A stretch of 64,000 nucleotides of DNA from Siphonodentalium dalli. Lineage: Eukaryota > Mollusca > Scaphopoda > Gadilida > Siphonodentaliidae. Shown here piece by piece: positions 51,578 to 63,479 of this stretch. The number at the start of each line of letters is the position of its first letter. Position 1 is the stretch's first letter. Both the position numbers and the translations under genes were made by a program. The stretch lies in assembly GCA_032622095.1 (NCBI GenBank), contig CP136065.1:35994732-36058731 (forward strand), written 5' to 3'. The notes beneath the pieces are model-generated. The model saw only the letters and a program-made list of their open reading frames with translations. It did no database searches and had not been told where the DNA came from.

Positions 51578-54015
51578 TGTAGTAATCGTTTCACTGTCAA
51601 AAACCCAGTTCATTCCCGAATAAGCCATGACTTCCATATATTTTAATCGTAACTTCCAGAAGAGTTTTTTTTCCTTTTTGGAAGTTAATCATTACCCGTG
51701 AAGGAATGGAACCCAATAAGTCATTATTCTGTATATTTGAAACCTGCCCATTAGCACCAAATTTGATCAACTATTATCAGGGGGTTTAACGTTTCCTCCA
51801 TTGTGCATAAATGCCATTAAGATGGAGAACTATCTGACATGACCTCTCTATTGATTAATATGTCCTTGAGTTATTGTGGAAAGCGATAGCCACCCAGGTT
51901 ACACAAGTACAAAAAACCCGATAACTTACAGTCACTCCATATATACACATAAACACCACACAAATGACAAGTTAGTCACTCTATACACATAAACCTGACC
52001 CATGACCATATAGTCACTCCCTGTATACCTATACACCACTTTCATGACCATAAGTCAATCCTTGTATACCTATTCATCTCACCGTTGGCCATACGGTCAC
52101 TCCCCGTATACCTATTCGCCACACCTATGGCCAAATAGCTATTCAAGATATACATATACACCCCATCCATGACCATCAAGTCACTCCAGGTATAAATATG
52201 CATCTCGTCAATAGCCATATAGCCACTCGCTTTATACACGTACCCCTCACCCATGACCATATACATGTATAGCCACACTTGTGTATACCTGTACAACCAT
52301 TAGTCACCATGCAGGCACACCAGGTGATGATCATTCGTGATCACACAGTCAATCCTTGTATACATATTCACCTCACCATTGGTCAGACATCACTCCCTCT
52401 ATACATGTTCACCAAACCCATGGTAAAATAGCCACGCAAGATATACATATACTCCCCAACCGTGGCCATATAATCACTCCAGGTAAACATATGCACCTCA
52501 CTAATGGTGATATAGCCACTCACTCTATCCACATACCTCTCCATAACCATACAACCACACTTGTGTATACCCATACACCATACATGTGACCATACAGCCA
52601 TGCAGTCACACCATGTATATTCCTACACCTGACCCATGACCATATAGTCACACACTATATACATATTCACCACATTCATGATCATACAGTCAGTCCCTGT
52701 ACACCTGTTCACCACATCATTGGCCATACAGTCACTCCCTGAAAACATATTCACTCACTATTGGCCATCATGCACTCACTGTATACATTTTGCCACATCA
52801 ATAGCCATATAGCCACTATATAGCCGTTATATACATATACATCTACACATGCCCATCCACACGCTCGTCAATGACCATCCAGCATCCTCCAGGTACACAT
52901 ATGCACATAATGACTGTGCTGTCATTCCATGCACACCTATCTATATTACACATAGCTGCATCTAGTTATCCATTCACCTCACCCATGATCATTTACATAA
53001 ACCACAGCAATGCCCATACAACCATATTGGGTACACCCGCACTGGGTACACATAACCATATAACCATAGTCACTCCCTGTATACCTATTCACCTCACACA
53101 TGACCATGCACTCACTCCTTGTATATCCATACATATCACCATGGCCACCCCATTCAAGGACATATAATTAAACATGTACACATATTCACATCATTCATGA
53201 CCATACACTAGCTCCCTTTATACATATTCACCTCTTCCTATGACAATACGGTAACTCTCTGGTTGCCATCTTGACCTGCACGCTGTATCAAGTTGATCAA
53301 TTTTTTATCCTAATAGGCCAGAATAGCCACATATTATGATTAATTTAAGTTATGTTTCAAAGTTCTGCCCATTTATTAAAAACAAATATAGCCAGTATCC
53401 CAAAAGAGGTTCTCGGCAACTTTAAAATTAATTTGTTATGTCACATAAGGAAATGGGACAACCAGAATAGAATCACAATTTGCTACATTTTCTGAACAGC
53501 AGAGAATAATGTTCGTGATATATGTGAAAAATGGTTGCCATTTTGGAAGCCATATTGAGTAATTTGGTTTATAAGCACATTAGTGTGACACATTAAAGTA
53601 GATCAAAACAATAAACACCTTTCATACCAAGGTTAGTTACATTTTACTTGAAAAATTCCCCCCCCCCCATATTTATGTCAAGTTTTTGAGAGAAACATCC
53701 AATATTTCTGGTAATGTCAGTGGTGACAAATTAAGTAAAAATTAACCAAGGTGCTTCAGACATGTTAGTGTTCAATGTATAGAAGGCAGAATAGCCAATG
53801 TTATACATCAGCCACAACTTGTAAGCGATTGTTGGGCACTCTGTGGCAATATACAGAAGAATGGAGTTATTGGGTTCCATTTCTTCACAGGTAATAATTA
53901 CCTTTCATCGTTTTTTGAAAAGGAAAAAAACTCTTCTGTAAGTTGCTGGAAAGATTATCAAAATATATGGAAGTCATGGCTTATTTAGGAACGAATTGGG
54001 TTTTGGACAGTGACA
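51578..54015. mobile_element. 2.4-kb inverted-repeat element enclosing a satellite array
   Basis: About 150 bases at 51586-51735 recur inverted at 53865-54005: TTTCACTGTCAAAAACCCA pairs with GGGTTTTGGACAGTGACAC, AAGCCATGACTTCCATATA pairs with its complement near 53960, and GGAACCCAATAA is paired near 53872. Between the arms lie a 42-bp satellite and unique AT-rich DNA. No transposase is encoded. Probably a non-autonomous DNA transposon that acquired or expanded an internal satellite. Confidence 0.7.
51910..53260. repeat. ~42-bp satellite, about thirty degenerate units
   Basis: Units carry GACCATACAGTCACTCCCTG, then TATACATATTCACCTCACCC and AT, with many substitutions and small indels. Apparent open frames across it in both directions (for example 52042-52296 minus) come from the period. 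Confidence 0.9.
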
Positions 54016-54695
54016 CGCTTATTTTCTGGTAAATTCTAGCTTTCCGTATCGAAATACCTGCAAAAGAAATGCCAGGCGAATTTACCAGCGTATGAGTCCG
54101 GTCCGGTTACCGGGTGTGTCATGCGAATTGCAATTGGCTGTCGTTGTCCGCACATGCACCTTTAGCCAAAGTTTCTACGCTACCGATGGACTAGATATTC
54201 AGTAATACAATTCGTAGTAATACAGATACAAGGAAACCATAGTCAGAAATGTAACGCCATCAAGATCGTATTATTAGGCATATACTAGTATAAATTATAA
54301 TATAAAATATATTGGTTTCATGAATGCATCACATCAGAATTCCGTTAAAACAACTAATCCTTCAAGTTATCAAAACTGCGGCTTATTACTGCAGGTTTCT
54401 CATTCGCCACACCAGAAAGCCTCTAAATGCGGATAAAACAATCTACTAATCGGATTAAATACACGCCCGATACTTCACAATACGACCTTTATTCTACATT
54501 CCAACTGAGACATACTTCATCAACAAAGTTAGCTGTTATATTATACATTGTGTTCCCGCAATAAAATCTTCAAGAGTGGCCCAGCCATTGTTGATTGTTC
54601 ATACCTAAATATCGAAAGCAATTAACGCGGTCATAAAAATTACATACTGCAACAATGAGACATCCGCGAAGATACATCCGCGAAAACCAGAAATG
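54016..54695. other. Non-genic stretch
   Basis: Contains a fragment resembling the end of MITE family D near 54055-54095 (GCAAAAGAAATGCCAGGCG, TTTACCAGCGTATG). Otherwise no gene seen. Confidence 0.35.
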
Positions 54696-54729
54696 TGTTG
54701 TCCTGCGAGATATCCTCATCGATATAGCT

Positions 54730-54942
54730 CCATCAGATCAGCCTTACAATTTCCTAAAATAACTCGCATCGCGTGAAACCCGAAATGTGTTGTCCTGCGA
54801 GATATCCCAACGCCCCGTTGGAGACGGCCAGATCAGCCTTACTACAGTTGTATAAAATAACTCGCATCGCGTGAAACCCGAAATGTGTTGTCCTGCGAGA
54901 TATCCCAACGCCCCGTTGGAGACGGCCAGATCAGCGTAGCAG
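54730..54942. repeat. ~105-bp tandem repeat
   Basis: TAAAATAACTCGCATCGCGT, then GAAACCCGAAATGTGTTG, TCCTGCGAGATATCCCAACG and CCCCGTTGGAGACGGCCAGA appear at 54755 and again at 54852, with a diverged partial unit at about 54690-54740. Confidence 0.92.
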
Positions 54943-55443
54943 TAAACACCCATCGTATAGGGCGTAATAATTAATAGAGTACAAAATCTTGCACAAAGCC
55001 ACGAAGACATTTCTACTTGATAAACTGGAATAAATATAATTATTTGCATTCATCTGCGTCCTCACCAGAATATGCGCTTCTTTTATTGTTGGACGGCGTT
55101 AATCTTACCTGCTAAATATCAAACACTCGAAAGTCGTATTCGAGGTAGAATTGAGCATTGATGTGTGCATTAGTGTAAACAATTTTTATTTCCAAATCCA
55201 AACAGATAACATAATATACAGATGATACAAATATGCAAAAATAGAAGAGATAATGGATGGAAATGAGGATCAGACAACAAGCCCGATTGCTTATATGAAG
55301 TCTTCTCATCTTTGGCGACATGCCCCTTCCCCATTAAGTGAGGAAGGGGTATCGATCAGACGGGAAAGGATTCAATAATGTTTTTTTTAGGAGAAATGGA
55401 GATATATAACTACGTTTGAGTTAGGGGTGGAAACAGGGAGAAG
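54943..55443. other. Non-genic stretch
   Basis: No gene recognised; short frames only. Confidence 0.35.
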
Positions 55444-55470
55444 ATAGTGTCAGGGATAGCAAGAGGCAGG

Positions 55471-55530
<60 letters not shown>
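55444..55530. repeat. (GA)n microsatellite
   Basis: Almost pure GA over about 85 bases with a single interruption near 55492. Confidence 0.97.
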
Positions 55531-56451
55531 ATGAGAAAGAAGAAGACAGGCGGGGGAGATGAGTCATGAAATGATGACAGTGGTGGTGAGTTTACAAATA
55601 ATTGAGTTGAGTTGTTGCGTGATAAAAATGATGCTCGTCTATAGTAATATGCATGCGTAAGGCACCATGGGATGGGGTCAATCGCAATGGCCAATTCCTA
55701 TTTCAATGGAATCATTTCACGTATATGCATGATCGTAACAAGTAAGTAACATACAAACTAATCGTTTACGGTAGACATTTAGTACTATATATATAATGGG
55801 GAATATCATGCTGCCGCATAACGCGGCCGGAATCCAAAGCAATTTGTGTGGGCATTGAGATCGGTGACGAACATCAGAGTTGTTAACATTCCCTACCCAG
55901 AGTTGTAATTTTTTGCACAACGGTAGAACGGGTTCTGTATAGAGTTAAATTTTTTTATCGAATATGCATTTAAGATACCTCCTTGATATGATCAACCTAC
56001 ATGCAGAGTTTCTAAGAGGAGCATTGAACACTTTTGGATCTAGTTATACAACAAATTAGGCTATGAAACCGGGGTATTTTATCTCGGTCTCGTTGGCTAT
56101 CGAAAGCGCATTGAAATGGTTCTGATGTGACAATTTTTTCCGTCCTCACAGAAATCTCAATTTCGCACAGCTGGAAATTCAAAGATGCCACTGCATGAAC
56201 TACATTCATAGTAAACTAGATATCTCATATCAACTACAAGTATGTACTGTTCAAATACAAAGGGAGATAATTCATATTTCAGAATTAGGTTAAAAATAAT
56301 TCTAAAACTAACTTAAATTGAATTTCAGTTGAAACCTTGTGAGAATCACAAAAATGGAATGATGAAATTATTATTTAGAGTAGACTTACTGGAGTATTAC
56401 TTCAAACAGATTAAGTTCGGTAGACGAAATTGTCCAATCGAACCGATTAAC
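55531..56451. other. Non-genic stretch
   Basis: Purine-rich at its start, AT-rich beyond. No gene recognised. Confidence 0.35.
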
Positions 56452-57002
56452 GTACACGGGGGGAGAACTGCGACGTGAGGATCGGTTGCATTCCGATAAA
56501 GAGACGGTGGAAATCCGATAAACGAGACGGTTCGCTTTCGGCGACAAACGAGAATTGCCGTAACAAATCAGGTTTCATATCATCATATAGTTAGTTTAGT
56601 TACTAATATCCATCAATATCTAGACGCTACAGTGAGTAAAACCAATAGATTCGCCATTTAAAAGTCACGCGACGGTTCGTTTTCCTTTAAAAAACGAACC
56701 GTCGCATGTCTTTTATCGGAAAACGAACCGTCGCGTGACTTTTAAATGGCTATTCTCTTGATTTTAGTCACCGTAGCGTCTAGATTTTGATGGATATTAG
56801 TAACTTAAATAACGATATGATGATATGAAACCTGAGGGGTCACCGAAATTCCATTTGAATGCCTGAACACGAAGAAAATCTCGTTTGTCGCCGAAAACGA
56901 ACCGTCTCAGATCGAATAGCCGCCGTCTCGTTTATCGGAATTCCACTGTCTCTTTATCGGAATGCAACCGATCCTCACGTCGCAGTCCCCCCCCCCCCGT
57001 GA
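56452..57002. repeat. Large foldback element with a 33-bp perfect core stem
   Basis: The outer parts pair: ACTGCGACGTGAGGATCGGT with ACCGATCCTCACGTCGCAGT, and TTGCATTCCGATAAAGAGAC with GTCTCTTTATCGGAATGCAA. Middle parts pair through ATATCCATCAATATCTAGACG against its complement near 56780. The core 56653-56685 pairs perfectly with 56718-56750. The loop carries one more AAACGAACCGTCGCA. The right arm has a C homopolymer. No coding capacity. Confidence 0.93.
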
Positions 57003-58342
57003 CGTAGAGCGATGTGACTTCGGGGGAATACCGTAAGCCTTCCGAAAAATGAAACAATTGGCAGGAATACGATAGACAATATCCGTATGAATCTGAATGA
57101 ATGTTTACAAAGACTGGCATTATAGGTAAGTGCTGTAGTTTTCAATGAATCATCTGTTTAGAAAATGTAGCATTGTTTATGGATAATTTAGTCTTTAAAA
57201 TATGTGCCAATGCAACAAATGTTCGTGCATGCAGCTGAGCCATCTGTGTGCTACCATATATAACCTTGTTACAATCCCAAACGCAATTCAAGCGAGCGCG
57301 GTGTATCTTCCCCGATTGCTGTCGAACCAAAGTTTACAATATTTACAATACGATCTCAATATGGTTAAATTTACTAATGTTTTCTGTTTATGGTAAACTC
57401 AGAATTTAAATCAATTAAAGCTGCACATAGCATTTCAAACATTGAATCTGCAAACCTTAAATATTACACACCATCGACCACTTTAGCTGTTTAATAAGGG
57501 AAATTTAAAGTTATTCTGAAGACAAAAAAATAATCTATTGTTTTTTTTATCACCATTGTTGTAGCTAAAGATAGTCAGTTTTCGGGCAAAACTATGTCAA
57601 GGTAGTACCTAATATCGCCCATTCGTCTTGCGTTTAAGTTGAATGGTGTTTGTTAAAATTGTCCGAACACATTGTGTGCCTTTAAATATTCTCTAATTGC
57701 ATGCCACAGGTAAGAAAGTAGGTCAGCGAAACTCTTCTATATGTCTTGGATTGAGAGCATGAATGCGTGAATGTATTTTGTTTCTTCCTCTGTTGTTATT
57801 CTTCTTTCTCAATACAAAAATAAAATAACCTTGTTACAATCCTCCAGTTGCTTCCGGGCCACGCCAGCTGATAGCGTACTGGGAATAAGACTCAGCGCTG
57901 CTGTTGATTGTATTAGGACATGTATGTGTGCAAACGTTATCTATATACGACATCTGATTAGCCACCAGCGCTGTACTCTTCTGGCGCTCCAATTGATGAT
58001 ATTAACAGTTTGAGATGAACATTTCCCCCAGATCTGCTGTTCGTTAATACACACAATTTATGTAAGATAAGCAGTTTAAATCGCGCCACATTAATTAACG
58101 CACTAATTTGTTAGCGTTCTTGGTGGATAAGTCTAAACAAAATAATACAATGCTTGTCAAACCATTATCACAAATAATAACGTGATCGATTGTATTGTTA
58201 TTTTCATTATCATTAACCCCCAAAGTGATGAGGCACAGCGAGTTGAAATATCTGTAAGCAGGAACACGTAGTATGGATTGAATATAAGGGAACCGTGGAA
58301 TGAGAAACCTGAAAACCTAATTATTTGGACGGGCAGTTCGGA
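57003..58342. other. Non-genic stretch
   Basis: About 1.3 kb without recognised genes or repeats. Confidence 0.4.
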
Positions 58343-58800
58343 ATGGCGGCACTTCTGTGTGGCCGCGACCACTGTCCGTGCGTGTGTGATTTCTATGACA
58401 CCCACACTGTTCTGGCCACTAAAATTACACCTAGACCTGCCTAGACACCACAATGGCGGTCCGGGATGTTAGCTTCATTCGCGGCAAACATATTCGGCGA
58501 TGTTGGCATTTTGAGGGTTAAAAGCGGCACTTATGTGTGGCCGCGAGCCCCCATCCGTGTGTGGGTTTCCATGACACCCGTACTGTTATTGCCACTAAAA
58601 TCAACCGTATATACCACAGGAGAGTTCGGGCTGTTAGCTTGATTAACGAAAAAAACATATTCGGCGATGTTTGTATTGTGATGGTTAATAGCGGCACGTA
58701 TGTGTGGTCGCGACCTCCCCGACTGTGTGTGGGTTTCCATGACACCCGCACTATTATTGCCACTAAAATCACCCCTAGACACACCAGGGGGTGTCCGGGC
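58343..58800. repeat. ~170-180-bp tandem repeat, three units
   Basis: Units beginning GCGGCACTT.TGTGTGGCCG start near 58346, 58524 and 58691. Each contains TCCATGACACCCG-like and GCCACTAAAATCA motifs; the first two end with AAACATATTCGGCGATGTT. More GC-rich than the surroundings. Confidence 0.9.
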
Positions 58801-58914
58801 TGGACCGGGCTGGTCCGCGCGGTATGTAATCATACCGGAGCGGGAGAGTGGTTCGAGTCGTTCGGAATATAAACCGAACTAATTAATGCTGACAATGAAA
58901 CAAAGCTTTGCTAA

Positions 58915-59040
58915 ATGATGGTGATAATGTTGGTGGTAATGATGGTGAGGATGATGGTGAGGGTGATGACGCCCGTGACGTTGACGGCGACAATAACAAC
59001 GACCATGGTGATGTTGGCTATGCTAATGGTGGTGATATGT
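58915..59040. repeat. Imperfect (GATGGT)n-type simple repeat
   Basis: Runs of GGTGATAATG, GGTGAGGATGATGG and similar. Confidence 0.85.
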
Positions 59041-60191
59041 CGTAGTAGTAGATATATACTGTATTAACAATAAGTACACAAATTTGACAATGTGCTGACA
59101 AAGTTGGTATCAATATTATACAAAATTATTATTAAAGTATGAATTTTAAAATTCAGAGTTCTGCTGGCGATGGTGCTATTACATATGTGCTTTGAATAGG
59201 ACGGTCACGTCATCTCCAACATTCTTACTTTTTGTCCGAGATTCCTGTACTCTCGATGGACTGTCTTCCCGGTTCCTCCGAAAATAAAGTGAAGTGTAAT
59301 CCCACATAGGCACGGAGATATAAACATGGCTGTTATGATAACGCGGGAATCTGTAAAATATAGTAATTCGTGCGGCCGCTGCGATCTCGGTGGATTCCGA
59401 TACCTCTCGCTGACAACAACGGCACCTCCGATGATTATATAAACAAAATAACCTGGCCACGACTGCGAGTGGGATTAAAAGTTGCACATGTTGTGCTTTG
59501 TAAGCAATTCATGAGATTCAGGGTTCTCTACAATTTTATTTATACTATTTTTATTTTTGACTGGCTAAAACTGCTCTGACGGCAGACTGTCTGTTCACCA
59601 TTAGCGGAATGTAAGCTTCCGGTGAGCAAGGCCGGGTACCTTGTTTATGGGCTCAGGACACTGTGGCATCACCCATTGCTCATTCTGAATATGGGCACCA
59701 TAAAACATGCGATGATATTTTGATGATCAATTTAGGTTTTAATTTTCCTACTACGACATGTGGCCGCGTGGCGCGTCATATGAGCTAGCTGCTGAAATGA
59801 CGACAAACTCCACAGTTAATATAAACTAAAGTTAGTAGTCTAACTGTTGAAAGCTGACTATTTAATAGAGGTGTTTCACTTCAGGGACACGAGAACCTTG
59901 CTCCTCTGACGGAATGATGTGCCACATTCATAGACACGGTAAGTGTGAATGTCTTTGTTCTTTTCGAATCCAACCGGCAACTAATTTTGGGCGTGGATAA
60001 ATGATTTCCCTTCAATTGGTGCTTAGAGTCTATTAACCCTTAAACATATATATATATTAATTGACGAGTAGTTCCCGTTGCCACCGGCGAAATTTTACCC
60101 ACATTTTGTGGACATCCGCGGTATTAAGATATATATACTAAGCGAGCAGAGCAACATGCTGCCCTTGTTTAACACACACAATACCAAATAT
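59041..60191. other. Non-genic stretch
   Basis: No gene recognised. Ends at the border of segmental duplication copy B. Confidence 0.4.
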
Positions 60192-62047
60192 TTTATCCAC
60201 GGGCATGGCGAGAGGATCTTAATTGATTAATCATGCAGGTATTTGAAGTCAAATTACAATAGCACTGTTACACGTGGAATTCGATAAATGTTACTTCTCA
60301 TGTCTTTCGCCTTGGTAAAGATGCATGTTGTGTGCACGGTTCCATTTATATTCTGGCACCATGTGGTTTTCTTTTTGTATTTGTTTTTTTTCTCATATTT
60401 TATTGAGCATCTCATATAAACATTTCAGACAAAACTTATTTATAACAAACTTATGTAGGATGAACGAATGGGGATTGGAGCACAAGTTATAACAACTTGG
60501 GTGGAGCTCCTCTCCCCGGGGAAAAGATGGTGTGCACAGAAGAAAAATTTCAATGCATAAATGTTGAACACAAAACAAAACTTCTGACAGAACACACAAA
60601 TACAAATCTTGGAATGTTCAAGATTGGGGTAAGGGAAGATAGTTTTATATCATATGTTTATGTTTAGTGCATGTTGTTCATGAATTTAAGTTAATATACG
60701 ACTGGTAATGTTCACTAAATGTAATGCATCTGTTCATAGCCAAATCGCAGTGAGTTTATAATATATTTCTGGACAGCTGCGAACAATTGGTAATTTCCTT
60801 CATTGGACAGTGAGACTGATCCACAAAGTAGATCGGCAACATGTATTAGATATATTTGATATCTGGTTTTCTATGACGAAATGCCCGCAAAACATACCGT
60901 GCAAACTTTCCAGCGTGTGAACGTAGCATTAGGGTACACTCGCATTTGCCAGGCATTCTTTTGCAGATATTTTGGTATAGAAAGCTGCACTCTACCAGAA
61001 ACCGAATCCTAACATGATTATAAATTTCATCTGTATCACAGTTAACTACATGGCAATTAAAACATGTAGTTCCACTAGTAGCGATGCTATTGAAATCTTC
61101 CTGTAAACTGCATGCAGCATCGTTACATGCGGAACTACCGAAATGTTACTTCTCATGTCTTAAGCTTTGGTAAATATGAATTGTATATGCATGTTCCCGT
61201 TCATATTCTGGGACAAAAATAGACAAAAGTATTTTCTATGAGAAAATACCTGATTCAACTTGCCAGTGTATAAACGTACACTTAGCGTGCAGCTACAGCC
61301 CCAGACCTCTAGTCCAGGAAGATCTCATTTGCAGCCCCATTTCAAACCTGTCAACCCTAAACATGTATGTTTGGAGAATTTCCAACTGATGTTAAAATCA
61401 AACTATCAGATGATTTTCAACCTATTTTCGTCAGACATGTCCAACTGATGCTGTGCCAGGCATGGACTTTCCAAATTTAGAACAATTCAGTCAATACGTC
61501 AACAATTATACATAGGGAATATTTATTACATGATACTACCCTTATTCCATTCAATAAACCCATTCTATAAATTGTGATATGAAACGTTCGTTGCATAACA
61601 GGAAATAGTGCCAGGTGACCTTTGACTTCAGGTTTATCGTCTGTTTATATTCCGTACGCTACATCTCAATGAACTATGGCTTCCAATTTTTCCACGAAAC
61701 TCTATATAATGAATCAAAAGCTTGAAATGTTATTTCATTAAATATACGCCATTATATACGTCAAAGAGTCTCTATTTATCTGGGAATATTTCCTTCGCGG
61801 GCAAACAACGCATAGTTACGTGAAACGTCATCACATGCCTTATAGAAGCCGATGTTAGTTTCAAGTCCCGTTTGTTGATTTAGGTATGTTTAATCGAAGT
61901 TTTTTATCATGTAATACATAGAATACAATTCGTCCCAAGTTTATAGCGGAATTACAAAACGCGTCCAGTAAATTATGTCTGGACTCGTTGTATAGGTTCC
62001 GCTATAAACTGTGGACACACCTAGCCCCTGTCGCCAGGTCCTTGGTG

Positions 62048-63109
62048 TTACATGTCTTCAGTCCTATTACCGATTTTGACTCCTTCCATTGCTCTTTTAC
62101 ACCCTCCATTAATATTTCTCCTCTCGATGGCGATGGTGCCTTTTGTGGTCGATTTTGTAAAGAAGGGAACACAGTTGATATATCCTTGAATCCAATCTAG
62201 ACGATATACACTTGATTGAATCAATTTGTTGTTACACAAGGAGTTCTTTGCATGTTTACCAGCTAAATTTCCACGCGAATCCGTTTGATGTAGAGCTACC
62301 AATGTCCTTGTAGCATCGATGACCTTCACACTGTTTCGCCTTGCGTGCAAAATAAAATAATTATCGAATCCTATTCGTCCAATTGAGACATTAAGAAATT
62401 TGTCGAACGGATAAGAACTATCAACGAAGAAATAATCCTCTGCGAAACCTGGAAAAATTTGTCCTTTTTTGTGAATTCGCATAACGTTTTCGGGAGAGTT
62501 GGCGAATTGTTCGAAATGCGAGCCATTGATTGTGCTTTCAAAGTTGAAGTTAGTTCGTCTGCCACTGATAAGTATCTTCGTTTGATTGACGACCTTGAGA
62601 GACCGAATACTCTTTAGTGTGTGTAGCAATCCTTCGTCAAACAATATGTCCGAGTTAGCGAAACCGAAAAACGTTGCATTGAATCGAGAAAACATATCCA
62701 GGAACATATTTTTAAGAACAGGCAAATCTGGGCAGGGCCCACTTCCGGTGATTCGTGACGTCATCCAGCCATATTTAACCGCGAGTTTTTCCAAGAACGT
62801 TTCATTGGTGAATAATACCGGCTGTATAGACGGTAACAAGTATCGCCAATTCATCAATGTGTTGATTTTAAGTTCGCTCAGATTCACGTTGTGCTTCCAT
62901 GTTGTGAAAATTACGGCGATCAGATCGGAGCCTTGCCCCCGTCGTTGGTAGGTTGTTGCTGGGTATGACTGGAATCCCACCCTCGGCTCGAGCAGGATGG
63001 TCCGTTGTGTATCTCGTAGGTAATATGTTCGGCCACCGAATAGCACTACAGCTGCAAATATCGTAACAATGATGACATAAAGCGTTAGGTATATCAATCG
63101 TCGTCTCAT
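62048..63109 (-). CDS. Type II membrane glycosyltransferase-like protein, copy B
   Basis: A single-exon 353-residue frame, paralogous to 20037-21047. It has the same N-terminal membrane segment (6-24) and the same luminal motifs shifted by 17 residues (FANSDILFD near 150, ISGRRTNF near 181, GRIGFDNYF near 244). The 17 extra residues, QRTILLEPRVGFQSYPA, follow LRDT in the stem and correspond to a 51-base in-frame indel flanked by GTTGT-like repeats. Outside the indel I count six amino-acid differences and only about two silent ones in the parts I compared. Both copies remain open. Predicted Golgi enzyme of unknown sugar specificity. Confidence 0.75.
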   Translation of the reverse strand: MRRRLIYLTLYVIIVTIFAAVVLFGGRTYYLRDTQRTILLEPRVGFQSYPATTYQRRGQGSDLIAVIFTTWKHNVNLSELKINTLMNWRYLLPSIQPVLFTNETFLEKLAVKYGWMTSRITGSGPCPDLPVLKNMFLDMFSRFNATFFGFANSDILFDEGLLHTLKSIRSLKVVNQTKILISGRRTNFNFESTINGSHFEQFANSPENVMRIHKKGQIFPGFAEDYFFVDSSYPFDKFLNVSIGRIGFDNYFILHARRNSVKVIDATRTLVALHQTDSRGNLAGKHAKNSLCNNKLIQSSVYRLDWIQGYINCVPFFTKSTTKGTIAIERRNINGGCKRAMEGVKIGNRTEDM

Positions 63110-63111
63110 CT

Positions 63112-63425
63112 CCTTTCGCTGCCTCGCATTTTTATCTCCTTTAACTGCCTCGCATTTTTATCTCCTTTAACCGCCTCGCATTGTTATCCCCTTTAACCGC
63201 CTCGCATTGTTATCCCCTTTAACCGCCTCGCATTGTAATCTCCTTTGTCTGCCCCGCGTTGTTATCTCCTTTGTCTGCCCGCGTTGTTATCTCCTTTGTC
63301 TGCCCGCGTTGTTATCTCCTTTGTCTTCCTCGCTTTGTTATCTCATTTGTCTTCCCCGCATTGTTATCTCCTTTAACTGCCTGGCATTTTTGTCTCATTT
63401 AGCTGCCTCCTCGCATTTTTACCTG
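63112..63425. repeat. 26-bp minisatellite upstream of glycosyltransferase-like gene B
   Basis: Same two unit subtypes as at 21050-21385 but in a different order and number, directly upstream of the start codon. Confidence 0.95.
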
Positions 63426-63479
63426 TGAATACAAGTCGTATGATAACATATAATTCTATGAATCTCTATGCTCTAGCTA

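Noticed and set aside
51199-51582. A 127-residue open frame
   Set aside because: No recognisable domain, no start context or neighbours to support it; not convincing as a gene, though not excluded.
52042-53167. Several 70-100-residue frames
   Set aside because: They are translations of the 42-bp satellite; both strands stay open because of the period and lack of stops in it.
58840-58870. A tRNA T-loop-like GGTTCGAGTC
   Set aside because: No matching acceptor, D or anticodon arms could be built around it.
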